In this document: positions 7,101 through 14,365 of the stretch, piece after piece
Layout of the letters: the number at the start of each line of letters is the position of its first letter
Numbering within the stretch: the first letter of the stretch is position 1
NCBI RefSeq assembly: GCF_045062745.1
Contig: NZ_JBJGED010000047.1
Location: 1 to 47,575 of the forward strand
Origin: Paenibacillus_AA sp045062745
GTDB taxonomy: Bacteria > Bacillota > Bacilli > Paenibacillales > NBRC-103111
Direction: 5' to 3'
DNA: 47,575 nt
Made by a program: the position numbers and the translations under genes
The notes under the pieces: generated by a model
What the model was told of the DNA's origin: nothing
The model's input: the letters and a program-made list of their open reading frames with translations, nothing else
The model's database searches: none

Positions 7101-9665
7101 CGTCGTGCTCCCTTCCTTAAACTCCACCGTGCCGGTCGGCACCCCGCCAATTAGCGTCACCGGCGTTACTTGGACCGTGTACGTGACAGGCTGCCCATAC
7201 ACGGCCGAGCTCACCGAGCTCGTTAACGTCAGTTGGGTGCCGATCCTGGTGTAGACCGTAACGGTTTTCGCGGACGAGTTGCCGGAAGCGAACACGGAAT
7301 CCCCGCTGTACAGGGCGGTTATGCTGCGGCTGCCTTTCGGCAGCGCCGTCGTCGTGAGCGAGGCGGTACCGTTCGTCAGGGCGACCGGGTCTCCCAACAC
7401 GGTTGCGCCGTCTTTAAATGTAATCGTTCCGGCAGGAGTTCCATCATCCGCTGCCCCTGGTGTTACCGTTACGGTGAACGTGACTGAATTCCCGTATACC
7501 GCCTCCGACACGGAGCTTCCCAAATTGACCGTGACAGGCTTCGCAAACTTCATTTTCGGGTACTGTCCCGCTAGGAAGTTCCATTTGTCCGTGCTCCAGG
7601 TGGCGTAGGTATCAGGAGATTTCATCTCTCCCGTCGTCTTTTTGCCCTGCTCACCACCTGAATTATCACCAATGGCCTGCGCCTGCGTTGTGGTACCAGT
7701 GTCCCAATAGGAGTCACTAATTGTAACATCACTGGGATACGATCTGCCAATCAGCCCGCCTTTCACGGGGGCATCCGTTCCCGTTGCAAGAACCTTTCCT
7801 ACAGCGTAGGATCGAAAGATTGCTCCTTCTCTACCGGTTAAATGAATATGGCCAACTAAACCTCCGACATCAGAGACCCCTCTCACCTCGACATCGGAGT
7901 AACTATCCGCGATCTCCCAACCTGGGCCGCTTACGTAGCCCACAAGTCCACCTGCAAGGGCATAGTTAGTGTCAGTGGACTCGATTAAACCGCTCGCGCC
8001 AACATGATCCAATTTTCCACGATTCAGGCTGCCGACAATACTTCCTAAGGAATTCGTACCTCTAATATTAACATGGGTTGCCATCAAATTCTTTACAGTC
8101 CCAGCCACGCCGCCGAATAGTCCAAGATACGAGGAGGAAGGTCTGTTTATAGTTAAATTGGTAATCTCGTGACCCTGCCCGTCTAAGATGCCTGCGAAAT
8201 TGTATGGCTTCCAGCCCGCTCCGTTCTCATTGGCCGAGTACTCCGTTAAATCCAAATCGGCCACCAGCTTGTAGTACGTATCCGTTGTGCTGGGTCTATT
8301 GCGAATCTCACTAAGTTGTCCCGGAGTCCGGATCTCATAAGGAGACGTCGATGTGCCATCGCCGGCCATCTGAGCTATCGTGACGTTCATGGGCATTGAA
8401 GCGGATGTAGAAGCGTGATGCGAAGCATCACCCACATATTCCGCTGAAATATTCCGTGTTCCCATCATAAACGCGCCCGTCCAAGAGGCTTCCCCGTTTG
8501 CATCGAGGGGTATGGATTTGAACGCAATCCCGTTGTCTTTGAACTTCAAAACACCGGTAGGTCGGATGTCACGGACTTCAGGTATGACATCAGCGGTGAC
8601 GGTAGCCGTTATCGTAGCATATTCCGTCTCGGCTCCTTGACGAATCGACAAAGTCATCATGGTTTGAAATTTATCGACCGTTTGCGGTACCGTCGCATCT
8701 GCGTAGCCGGTTGCTTGAATTCGGATATCATAGCTTCCCTGTACCAAGCGATTGGACTTGATGACCAATTGCCCTGCACTAAGTGTATAATCTTCGGGTG
8801 TGTTCAATGTGATAGTGGTCACTACGTTATTCTCGTTCACACTTGCGCTGACTGCGGTCACATGGCTCCGCCATGCCGGGTCGTCCTGGAACGTGATGGT
8901 TAAGTCTAGCCCGGTAACGTTGTTCGTCATATCTGCTGTTAGTACCGGAGACGGAATTGGAATTAGCTGCACGACTTCGACGTCTTGGAACGAGGGTACC
9001 GAAATTATTATCGTATTTACGCCGTATTGGAGTATGCTGTCTGTTTCCTTGCCTAAAATCTTGAACTCTCCTTGGACAGTTGTGTCATATTCCGTTGGCT
9101 GAAGCACAAACTCCCCCGCGCTATTCCGAACTTTGACCGTGGGAGGAATCATTGAAAACATGCCCTGCCAACCCACAGAATCCTGAAATGTAAGAATGAT
9201 ATCTTCTGAGGGGCTGAGAACGGTTGGATCTGGAGTCAGCTCCGGTGGAGCATATCCCAGTATCATTTGTGAGACCGTAGCATCCGTATAACCCGACACC
9301 TTTACATGAACCTCATTCACTCCAAACTGGAAGCCGCAAAAAGATGAGATGGTCAGTTTCCCTGAGGTAAAGGCGTAACAACTGGAGCCATGAGCGATCT
9401 GGGCGGACCCCATGCCGCCACTATCTATTATCTCAATATAGCCACTCTGAGCGAACGCCTCCTCCCAAGCCAGAACAGGTGTAAATGTCAGCTCGATATC
9501 CTGATCGATTGCATTGTTCGTCGTGTCCGCCGTCAAGGTAGGCGGAGTAAGTGGTGTAGGTTGCGCGAAGCTCAACTGAGGCGTGACCCCAATTAGCGCT
9601 ATTAGCATAAATAGCATCACAACCGCAGACCCGAATAGATCTCTCCTTTTTCTCCATTTGCTCAT
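4110..9665 (-). CDS. Giant SLH-domain surface protein with Ig-like, GLUG-like and cadherin-like repeats
   Basis: An 1851-residue secreted wall protein. Residues 1-34 form a signal peptide (basic start KWRKRR, hydrophobic core, cleavage near SFA-Q). Then come three DUF1533-like repeats (about 40-350, pattern ITFQDDPAWR and GYxDATVxQ), an Ig-like domain, a GLUG-like parallel-beta region (about 435-675), tandem Ig_3/5-type repeats with TVYG and YSGDSVF motifs (about 710-1195), two cadherin-like beta-sandwich repeats (about 1200-1395), a lysine/aspartate-rich domain, and three SLH domains (about 1662-1851) with ITRAE motifs that would bind pyruvylated wall polymer. The start is the ATG at 9665-9663 behind AGGAGAG; an upstream start would precede the signal peptide by 15 residues. 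The 5' part (about 7.6-9.6 kb) looks AT-richer than the 3' part. Probably an adhesin or coat protein; ligand unknown. Confidence 0.85.
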   Translation of the reverse strand: MSKWRKRRDLFGSAVVMLFMLIALIGVTPQLSFAQPTPLTPPTLTADTTNNAIDQDIELTFTPVLAWEEAFAQSGYIEIIDSGGMGSAQIAHGSSCYAFTSGKLTISSFCGFQFGVNEVHVKVSGYTDATVSQMILGYAPPELTPDPTVLSPSEDIILTFQDSVGWQGMFSMIPPTVKVRNSAGEFVLQPTEYDTTVQGEFKILGKETDSILQYGVNTIIISVPSFQDVEVVQLIPIPSPVLTADMTNNVTGLDLTITFQDDPAWRSHVTAVSASVNENNVVTTITLNTPEDYTLSAGQLVIKSNRLVQGSYDIRIQATGYADATVPQTVDKFQTMMTLSIRQGAETEYATITATVTADVIPEVRDIRPTGVLKFKDNGIAFKSIPLDANGEASWTGAFMMGTRNISAEYVGDASHHASTSASMPMNVTIAQMAGDGTSTSPYEIRTPGQLSEIRNRPSTTDTYYKLVADLDLTEYSANENGAGWKPYNFAGILDGQGHEITNLTINRPSSSYLGLFGGVAGTVKNLMATHVNIRGTNSLGSIVGSLNRGKLDHVGASGLIESTDTNYALAGGLVGYVSGPGWEIADSYSDVEVRGVSDVGGLVGHIHLTGREGAIFRSYAVGKVLATGTDAPVKGGLIGRSYPSDVTISDSYWDTGTTTQAQAIGDNSGGEQGKKTTGEMKSPDTYATWSTDKWNFLAGQYPKMKFAKPVTVNLGSSVSEAVYGNSVTFTVTVTPGAADDGTPAGTITFKDGATVLGDPVALTNGTASLTTTALPKGSRSITALYSGDSVFASGNSSAKTVTVYTRIGTQLTLTSSVSSAVYGQPVTYTVQVTPVTLIGGVPTGTVEFKEGSTTLGTATLNAQGVAQWTTADLSVGAHNIWANYLGADIHGGNDTSSISININPVPTNVTLTSTVIQTVYGAPVTLTAAVTPGQATGTITFKDGTIVLGGPVALTNGTASLTTTALPEGSHTITAQYSGDSVFSSGNSSATTVTVYSRIGTQLMLTSSVNSAVYGQPVTYNVLVTPVVEIGGVPSGTVEFKEGSTTLGTATLNAQGEAQWTTFDLSVGAHNIWANYLGAGIHGSNDTPSNPINILPAPTIVTLSTVTQAVYGRPATITATVTAAVYGRGVPSGTVKFFEGSLELGESELDGEGKAIYMSSTLSLGTHMILAMYSGDSAFTPGLTPTPFAWTVLERNNAALSGLALLAGSSTIPLKPAFEAERLYYEATVPNNVDRVQILATAEDEYATILVNGVGAQSGLASSSINLNVGLNPIEVKVVAQNNYPWPYTVDVTRSGSPDAQLSGLSLKTADASGTPIALRPAFTAGNLNYTASVGYDVSAVQVTSVTNSVYATLTVNDVAVASGAASHSLSLQEGPNTIVVKVTAQDGTPLTYTVVVNREAAPSTGSNPAPTVPTTGTRQVDVVVGDNQSVAAKVDITRSTENGLQVDTVKFDEKKAEESINKALAAGQTVTRIVIDDLPNNPADEVKVDLPKSTIGKLKDSDVTLEIATKDVKITLSQDTLEKLSGDNKDFFFRIVPINKPEERKQTEDRAVTADQVKQVAQGGDVDVVGKPMTIETNYSSRATKVEFPLAGINLPTDPQELQRFLDGLSVYIEHSDGEKALQRGTIIYDKAGKPVGLEITIEKFSTFTIVSVQKPAMTYEKYIFGYEDGTFRPEAPITRAEIAAILARNSKQTVPAAPTAAYTDVPASHWASGYIAALQSTGVMNGYDGGVFRPDAPITRAELAKLAAALAEVASTTAPVQAPVFADSTGHWAEASIAKVQAISLMQGYADGLFHPDGQLTRAEAVTVLNRLYHRPHRSGVTKSTWSDVSLTHWASADVESASTTFTQ
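6360..7511 (-). repeat. 576-bp tandem duplication inside the SLH protein gene
   Basis: Two adjacent segments, each about 576 bp (192 codons, two Ig-like domains), are near-identical: landmarks such as CCATGGAT at 6415 and 6991, and GAATCCCCGCTGTA at 6721 and 7297, are each exactly 576 bp apart. Arm limits are approximate. Confidence 0.8.
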
Positions 9666-9784
9666 CAAGGTTTCTACTCTCCTAATTAGAAATTTGCGCA
9701 CAACACACATTTGCCATGCCCATAGACCTAATTATAAAGTCGAAAACTGACAAATCCCTTACAAAAGACCTAATGAAACCACGA

Positions 9785-9967
9785 GAGGGAAAACCTCCCC
9801 CTCTTCCAGCGTCATTGCCCCAATTCAGCCCCTACAGAGGGAAAACCTCCCTCTTTTCCCAACAAATCGACCAAAAATCGGGCAAAATGCCGGAATGAGA
9901 GGGAGGTTTTCCCTCACACCATTTGGATTTGGACGTTTCCAGACGAAAGAGGGGGAGGTTTTCCCTC
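9785..9967. repeat. Array of four GAGGG...CCCTC palindromes, 52-bp period, two per orientation
   Basis: Four copies of an imperfect palindrome GAGGGAAAACCTCCCTC or its complement. Copies 1 and 2 start at 9785 and 9837 (52 bp apart) on the plus strand. Copies 3 and 4 are on the minus strand and start at 9915 and 9967 (52 bp apart). Outer copies 1 and 4 share the longer form with five C (CTCCCCCTCTT); inner copies 2 and 3 share the shorter form. The whole array is therefore an inverted repeat of a 52-bp direct repeat. The stretch 9711-10100 holds no credible gene. Function unknown. Confidence 0.8.
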
Positions 9968-10100
9968 TTGCAACTCCGTTACCCGCTCCCCGCCGCCTTT
10001 ACCGCCCCTGCCCTCCCGTCTATCCACACCCCCGCGAACCGCTGCCCCCACAAAAACCGATGAAAAAACTCTATTGCTCCCACCATCCTCATGTGTTACC

Positions 10101-10118
10101 GTATTAATTAACTAATAC
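10101..10118 (+). promoter_or_regulatory. Inverted repeat, likely operator of the YtrA-type regulator
   Basis: GTATTA-ATTAAC-TAATAC, a perfect 6-6-6 inverted repeat 35 bases upstream of the regulator's start codon. YtrA-subfamily GntR regulators commonly bind AT-rich palindromes of the TATTA/TAATA kind before their own operon. A unique -35/-10 pair could not be fixed around it. Confidence 0.6.
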
Positions 10119-10153
10119 AGAGATACAGTTTTAGCGAGAGACGGGAGATCGCA

Positions 10154-10522
10154 ATGGAATTTCATACCCGAGAACCGGTGTACACCCAAATCATCGAAGA
10201 CTTCAGGATCAAGATCATCAACGGCACATACGCGCCCGGTCAGGAAATCCCCTCCCGCCGTGAGCTGGCGAAGCAGCTGGGCGTCAATCCCAACACGATC
10301 CAGCGGGCGTACCGGGAGATGGAGGATACCCATCTGGTCGTCACCCATCGGGGGCAAGGCAGCTATGTCACGAGCGACTGGACCGTCATCGAAGCGCTGC
10401 GGCAGGAAGCCCTCGACACGGCGGTCCGCCGGAGCATCGAGCTGCTGCGTTCTTTCGGACAACCGGACGAGAAGATCCTGAAGTTGATCCATACCTACAT
10501 GAAGCAGGGGGAGCCGCAATGA
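10154..10522 (+). CDS. GntR family transcriptional regulator, YtrA subfamily
   Basis: 122 residues: an N-terminal winged helix (MEFHTREPVYTQIIEDFR, then IPSRRELAKQLGVNPNTIQR as recognition helix and THRGQGSYVT as wing) and a short C-terminal helical tail without a ligand domain. This size and layout define the YtrA branch, whose members repress ABC transporter operons and respond to cell-envelope stress. The ATG follows GGGAG. The stop codon overlaps the start of the ABC ATPase gene (ATGA at 10519-10522), so the regulator and its transporter are one operon, with a palindromic operator upstream for autoregulation. Confidence 0.9.
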   Translation: MEFHTREPVYTQIIEDFRIKIINGTYAPGQEIPSRRELAKQLGVNPNTIQRAYREMEDTHLVVTHRGQGSYVTSDWTVIEALRQEALDTAVRRSIELLRSFGQPDEKILKLIHTYMKQGEPQ

Positions 10523-11220
10523 TCCAAGTGGAGCACGCTATAAAATCATTCGGGAGCAAGCGCGCCCTGGACGATCTGTCCTTCACCGCGGAGGAAGGGC
10601 GCATCGTTGGCCTGCTCGGGACGAACGGCGCCGGCAAATCGACGGTGCTCAAGGCCGTCGCCGGGTTGCTGCGCTTGGACGAAGGCCGCGTCACGATCGA
10701 TGGGAAGCCGCCCGGACTCGATTCCAGGAAGGCCCTCTCCTACCTCCCTGATAACCAGGCTTGGTATACGTGGATGAAGCTGTCCGACGCGATGACATAC
10801 ATGGCGGATATGTATGTAGACTGGGACCGGGACAAAGCCCGGCACTTGGCCGAGTTCCTCGAGCTCCGTCCGGACATGCGCATCCAGAGCGCATCCAAGG
10901 GCACGCGCGCCAAGATGAACCTGCTCCTGGCCCTGAGCCGGCAGTCGAAATACGTGCTGCTCGACGAGCCGTTCTCGGGAATCGATCCGTTCGCCCGGAA
11001 GCAGATCGCGCAAGCGATCGTAGAGGATTTTATGGAGGAGGGCCAATCGATCCTGATCACGACTCAAGAGGTGTCGGAGGTCGAGACGATGCTGGACGGC
11101 GTGCTGATCGTGCACGACGGCCGGCTGCTCCTGGAAGGGGACGTCGAGACGCTGAGGCTGGAACGGAACCAGTCGCTCTTCGAGATTTGGAAGGAGGTGT
11201 ACGATCATGCACGCATTTAG
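10519..11220 (+). CDS. ABC transporter ATP-binding protein
   Basis: 233 residues. Walker A GTNGAGKST (34-42), Walker B YVLLDEPFSGIDPFA, and a switch region ILITTQEVSEVE in which Gln replaces the usual H-loop His. The signature motif is degenerate (SKGTRAKM instead of LSGGQ), as in other YtrB/EcsA-like ATPases that pair with YtrA regulators. With the following permease it would form an exporter or an envelope-stress transporter in the inner membrane. It overlaps the regulator by four bases and the permease by 14 bases, indicating translational coupling across the operon. Confidence 0.9.
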   Translation: MIQVEHAIKSFGSKRALDDLSFTAEEGRIVGLLGTNGAGKSTVLKAVAGLLRLDEGRVTIDGKPPGLDSRKALSYLPDNQAWYTWMKLSDAMTYMADMYVDWDRDKARHLAEFLELRPDMRIQSASKGTRAKMNLLLALSRQSKYVLLDEPFSGIDPFARKQIAQAIVEDFMEEGQSILITTQEVSEVETMLDGVLIVHDGRLLLEGDVETLRLERNQSLFEIWKEVYDHARI

Positions 11221-11875
11221 CCGTCTGCTCAAGACCGACCTGCGCAACCGGAGAACCGCCCTATGGATGACTCTGACGACGCTCGTCCTGCTGCATGGCG
11301 GGTTCGTCTCGATTCCCTATTTTACAGAAACGCCCCCCTACCCCCTCATCCTGAATATGAACGTCATCCTGTTCGTGGTCGCTCTGTCCCTGCCGTTCCT
11401 GCACGCGTTCAACATCTGGCTGGAGGAGTGGCGGCATAACACCGTCTTCCGGTTGCTGTCCTTGCCGGTGCACCGTACGAAGCTGCTGCTGGCCAAATAT
11501 GCGGCGATCGTCATCGAGGTGCTGCTGATCACGGGCGTGATGCTGCTCGGCCTAAGCGTGCAGAATGGGTTGGCGGACGGGCAGCTGTTCCGGTCCGAGC
11601 CGCTCTTGACGTGGGGTTGGTCGACGGTCGCGTTTGTGTTCTCGCTTCTTCTGCTCATGTCCGGCCTCATCTTCCTGATTTTCTTTAGCGTCCTGTTAGG
11701 CCGAAGCGCAGGACGCTGGCCGTTCCTGACAACCTTCCTCAGCTTCGTTGCCGGACTTGCCATTTCCAGCTTCGCGTTTGCTCTCGTTCCCTCTACGGTT
11801 GTACTAGCCGTTCTTGGGCTTGCGTTCTTCTGGGGATGCTTCTATTGGCTCGAGCAAAAAACCGGCATCGCCTGA
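11207..11875 (+). CDS. ABC transporter permease, six-TM
   Basis: A 222-residue membrane protein with about six hydrophobic segments (for example LILNMNVILFVVALSLPFLHAFNIW and IVIEVLLITGVMLLGL) and short charged loops. No substrate-specific motif is recognised; it fits ABC-2-like permeases encoded with YtrA-type regulators. EEWRHNTVFRLLSLPVHRTKLLLAKY between early helices has the R-LPV-R-LLAKY character of the ABC-2 coupling region. The ATG at 11207 overlaps the ATPase gene by 14 bases and lies behind GGAGGTG. The short bidirectional terminator that follows ends the operon. Confidence 0.8.
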   Translation: MHAFSRLLKTDLRNRRTALWMTLTTLVLLHGGFVSIPYFTETPPYPLILNMNVILFVVALSLPFLHAFNIWLEEWRHNTVFRLLSLPVHRTKLLLAKYAAIVIEVLLITGVMLLGLSVQNGLADGQLFRSEPLLTWGWSTVAFVFSLLLLMSGLIFLIFFSVLLGRSAGRWPFLTTFLSFVAGLAISSFAFALVPSTVVLAVLGLAFFWGCFYWLEQKTGIA

Positions 11876-11883
11876 CACCGGTT
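11856..11883 (-). terminator. Bidirectional terminator between the permease and HAD genes
   Basis: Stem AACCGG (11860-11865) / CCGGTT (11878-11883). The T run is strong on the minus strand (plus-strand A run 11856-11861) for the HAD gene and weak on the plus strand. It lies over the end of the permease gene. Confidence 0.6.
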
Positions 11884-11897
11884 CTTGAAGAGGGGGG

Positions 11898-12716
11898 CTA
11901 TTCGGAAAACCCTTTGTACAACGCCAGCAGCTCTAGCATGTCGAGGACGACCAGGTTCGGAGTTGGCTCCTCCGCACCGCCGCCTACTTGCTGAATCGGA
12001 TCGAGACCTCGGATCCACACCGTGCTCATCCCCGCCCCGCGGCCGCCGGCGATGTCGGTGTTCAAGTTATCCCCCACCATCACGCACTGCTCCGGATCCG
12101 CTCCGAAAAGCCTCATGGCATATTGGAACAGATGCGGCTCCGGCTTGCCTACCGTCTCCATCGGTTTACCCGTAATGGCGGCCACGGCAGCCGCGAGCGC
12201 CCCCGTCTCCGGCACCCGGCGTCCCCCGGGTCCGGGATGCCACATGTCCGGATTGGCCGTGACGATTCGAGCCCCACGCTTTTCCTGCTCGACGATCGCC
12301 TGCAACTTGTCGAATGTGAACTCCGTGTCCCGCCCGATGACGATAATGTCGGCCGTCTGGACCGCATCCAGCTGGATCGTCCGATGTCCCTGCCCCTCGA
12401 TCGCCCGCTCCAGGCTCTCCGAGCCGGCCACCATAACGGTGCTAACCCCGTAGCGCTTCCGTATGTAGCGGCCGACGGCATCCGTAGCGGGGAAGATCTG
12501 ATCCGGCGCCAGGTCGAATCCCATCCACGCCAGCTTCTCGGCAATTTCGCCCGGTGATTGTCGGGAATTATTCGTTACACAGGCAACTTGCTTCCCGTCC
12601 CTCTGCAGCAGCTCCAGCAATTCCTGCGCCCCAGGAGCCGGTTGATCCGTATGATAGAGACAGCCGTCCAGATCGAACAGCCACCCTTTTTTGTCCCGTA
12701 GTTCTGCACTCAGCAT
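11898..12716 (-). CDS. HAD-IIA family hydrolase (NagD-like phosphatase)
   Basis: 272 residues. HAD motif I is WLFDLDGCLY with nucleophile Asp15 and acid Asp17; motif II is VACVTNNSR; motif III/IV is in GKPEPHLFQYAMRLFGADPE and CVMVGDNLNTDIAGGRGAGM. The C2-type cap between motifs II and III places it in HAD-IIA with NagD, AraL and p-nitrophenylphosphatases, which dephosphorylate nucleotides, sugar phosphates or pyridoxal phosphate. The substrate is not determined. It is transcribed away from the DUF1801 gene, with about 110 bases between the starts, and terminates at the hairpin near 11870. Confidence 0.85.
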   Translation of the reverse strand: MLSAELRDKKGWLFDLDGCLYHTDQPAPGAQELLELLQRDGKQVACVTNNSRQSPGEIAEKLAWMGFDLAPDQIFPATDAVGRYIRKRYGVSTVMVAGSESLERAIEGQGHRTIQLDAVQTADIIVIGRDTEFTFDKLQAIVEQEKRGARIVTANPDMWHPGPGGRRVPETGALAAAVAAITGKPMETVGKPEPHLFQYAMRLFGADPEQCVMVGDNLNTDIAGGRGAGMSTVWIRGLDPIQQVGGGAEEPTPNLVVLDMLELLALYKGFSE

Positions 12717-12750
12717 CCTTGATCGACCCCCTATTTGAAAATAACCGAAA

Positions 12751-12786
12751 TATTCCTTTACAGGAATATTCCTATTGTGGTATATA
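12751..12786 (+). promoter_or_regulatory. Operator-promoter of the DUF1801 gene, second copy of the module at 127
   Basis: TATTCC (12751-12756), TTTACA (12757-12762), GGAATA (12763-12768), TTCC (12769-12772), then TATATA (12781-12786) 18 bases after the TTTACA. Both the repeat and the -35/-10 spacing are the same as at 127-162, although the flanking sequence differs. The two genes would share a repressor. Confidence 0.7.
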
Positions 12787-12824
12787 TTAAGTATACTAAC
12801 TAATTGGAAGGAGCCCCATTATCC

Positions 12825-13163
12825 ATGAATCCGGAAGTTACCGCCTTTATCGAAGCCCTTAACCTCCCTTGGCAGGTCGAGCTCAGCAATCGTCTCCGCG
12901 AGATGGTGCATCAGTCCATCCCCGGGGTAGACGAGCGTATTCAGTACAAGAAGCCCCATTTTCTGAAAAACGGCAAATATGCCGCCGTCATCACGCCCTC
13001 CAAGGACTCCATAGCGTTCATGATCTTCAATACGACCGAGATCGACGTGCCGAAGGGGTGGGACGGTCCGCCCGAGCGCAAATGGATCAAAATCAAGGAA
13101 GGGCAAACGCCTGATTATGAGCTGTTGTCCAAGCTCCTCGTCCAGGCTTCGAGCACTCTATAA
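12825..13163 (+). CDS. DUF1801 domain protein
   Basis: 112 residues, a YdhG-like DUF1801 protein. The fold is indicated by the N-terminal helices NPEVTAFIEALNLPWQVELSNRLREM, the central core IPGVDERIQYKKPHFLKNGKYAAVITPSKDSIAFMIFN and the closing ERKWIKIKEGQTPDYELLSKLL. This family is uncharacterised and resembles frataxin-like and intein-type small folds. An upstream TTG was rejected because GGAAGGAG (12806-12813) sits at the correct distance from the ATG at 12825. It is preceded by the same operator-promoter module as the SRPBCC gene at 240, a link between two families that often occur near each other. Confidence 0.85.
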   Translation: MNPEVTAFIEALNLPWQVELSNRLREMVHQSIPGVDERIQYKKPHFLKNGKYAAVITPSKDSIAFMIFNTTEIDVPKGWDGPPERKWIKIKEGQTPDYELLSKLLVQASSTL

Positions 13164-13183
13164 ACTCTTCTGGTTCCAAACAA

Positions 13184-13213
13184 GGACGGAGATCGTGCCC
13201 ACGATCTCCGTCC
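13184..13213. terminator. Bidirectional terminator between the DUF1801 and asd genes
   Basis: Fourteen-pair perfect stem GGACGGAGATCGTG (13184-13197) / CACGATCTCCGTCC (13200-13213) with a two-base gap that in practice means a four-base loop. Flanked by CTTTCGTT on the plus side; it serves converging genes. Confidence 0.75.
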
Positions 13214-13240
13214 CTTTCGTTACAATCCTATTGTATTATA

Positions 13241-14311
13241 TCAGCTTAACAAGCCCTGCTCCAGCATCGATTCGGCCAGCAGCACCGCTCCCTTGCCCGC
13301 CCCCATCTTCGTGTTGTGCGAGACTAGCAAATATTTGACTCCACCCAACACCGGCTCCGCTTCGAGTCTCCCCAGGCTCGTGGTCATCCCGCCTCCCAGC
13401 TCGCGATCCAAGCGGGGCTGAGGCCGATACGGATCGTCGAACACATGGATCATCCGCTCCGGCGCGGAATGCAGACGTCTCTGCCCGAACGGATTGTAAG
13501 CATCCAGGACGGCTCTGACCTCCTCGAGACCGGCCGGCCGCTGCAGCCCGACGAACACGGACTCCGTGTGTCCGTCCAGGACGTTGGCTCGAGTGCAGAT
13601 GCAGTTGATATTGATCTCCGCTGGCTGGATACCCTCGCCGGTATATTGTCCCAGGATTTTCAGCAGCTCCGTTCGCACCTTCCCCTCTTCCTTCGGAATG
13701 TAAGGGATGATGTTGTCCAGGATGTCCAGCGTCCGGATCCCAGGGCTTCTCCCCGCTCCGCTCACGGATTGCATGGACACCATGAGCACGCTGTTGATGC
13801 CGAACTGCTCATGCAAAGGCTTGAGCGTAATGGCCAACCCGGTCACCGTACAATTGGGGACGGGCACCACGAAGCCTCTCCACCCACGCTCCTGCTGCTG
13901 CTTGCGCACCAGGGCTGCGTGGTCGTCATTGACACCCGTGATGAGCAAGGGGGTATCGCTGAAGTAGCGGAACGCCGACGCGGTCGAGAACGTGGGCGTC
14001 GTCTGGGCGAACCAAGGCTCCAGCTCCTGAGCCAGCTCGGACTCGATCGCGGTGAAGATCACATCCACCGAATCGGGGCGAAATTCCTTGGAGCTCACAA
14101 CCGGGACCTCCAGCATCTCCGTCGGAACCGGCTCGCTCTGCGTCCATCTGGACGATCCGTTCGCTTCCAACAATGCCTCTCTATAGCTGGACACCGTTCT
14201 GGAGGTCACCATGGTGACCACTTCGATATTCGGATGCCCGGCCAGCGCCAGCACGAATTGCTGACCGGCCATACCTGTAGCGCCTACGACGGCTGCTCTT
14301 AAACGCGACAT
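13241..14311 (-). CDS. asd: Aspartate-semialdehyde dehydrogenase, archaeal/fungal type
   Basis: Reduces aspartyl-4-phosphate to aspartate semialdehyde for lysine, threonine, methionine and diaminopimelate synthesis. 356 residues with the NADP-binding GATGMAGQQFV near the N-terminus, catalytic Cys154 in PVPNCTVTGLAITLKPLHEQ, the SGAGRSPG loop, and the acceptor region RPQPRLDRELGGGMTTSLGR, where the family carries its conserved dimer and substrate residues. The sequence follows the archaeal/fungal Asd subfamily rather than the short bacterial one, so a second asd elsewhere in the genome is likely. The ATG (14311-14309) follows GAGGAGTG. The transcript starts with a T-box leader read as lysine-specific, so expression should rise when charged tRNA-Lys is scarce. 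Confidence 0.9.
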   Translation of the reverse strand: MSRLRAAVVGATGMAGQQFVLALAGHPNIEVVTMVTSRTVSSYREALLEANGSSRWTQSEPVPTEMLEVPVVSSKEFRPDSVDVIFTAIESELAQELEPWFAQTTPTFSTASAFRYFSDTPLLITGVNDDHAALVRKQQQERGWRGFVVPVPNCTVTGLAITLKPLHEQFGINSVLMVSMQSVSGAGRSPGIRTLDILDNIIPYIPKEEGKVRTELLKILGQYTGEGIQPAEININCICTRANVLDGHTESVFVGLQRPAGLEEVRAVLDAYNPFGQRRLHSAPERMIHVFDDPYRPQPRLDRELGGGMTTSLGRLEAEPVLGGVKYLLVSHNTKMGAGKGAVLLAESMLEQGLLS

Positions 14312-14365
14312 TGATCGTTCACTCCTCAAGTTTATTTGGATCATCCTCGTTCAAAGTTAATGGCA

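Noticed and set aside
9785..9967. CRISPR array
   Set aside because: Repeats are palindromic with two orientations, only two copies each way, spacers differ from typical lengths and no cas genes are nearby.
10890..10920. Inactivated ABC ATPase because of the degenerate signature motif
   Set aside because: Walker A and B are intact, and degenerate signature motifs are usual for ATPases paired with YtrA-type regulators.
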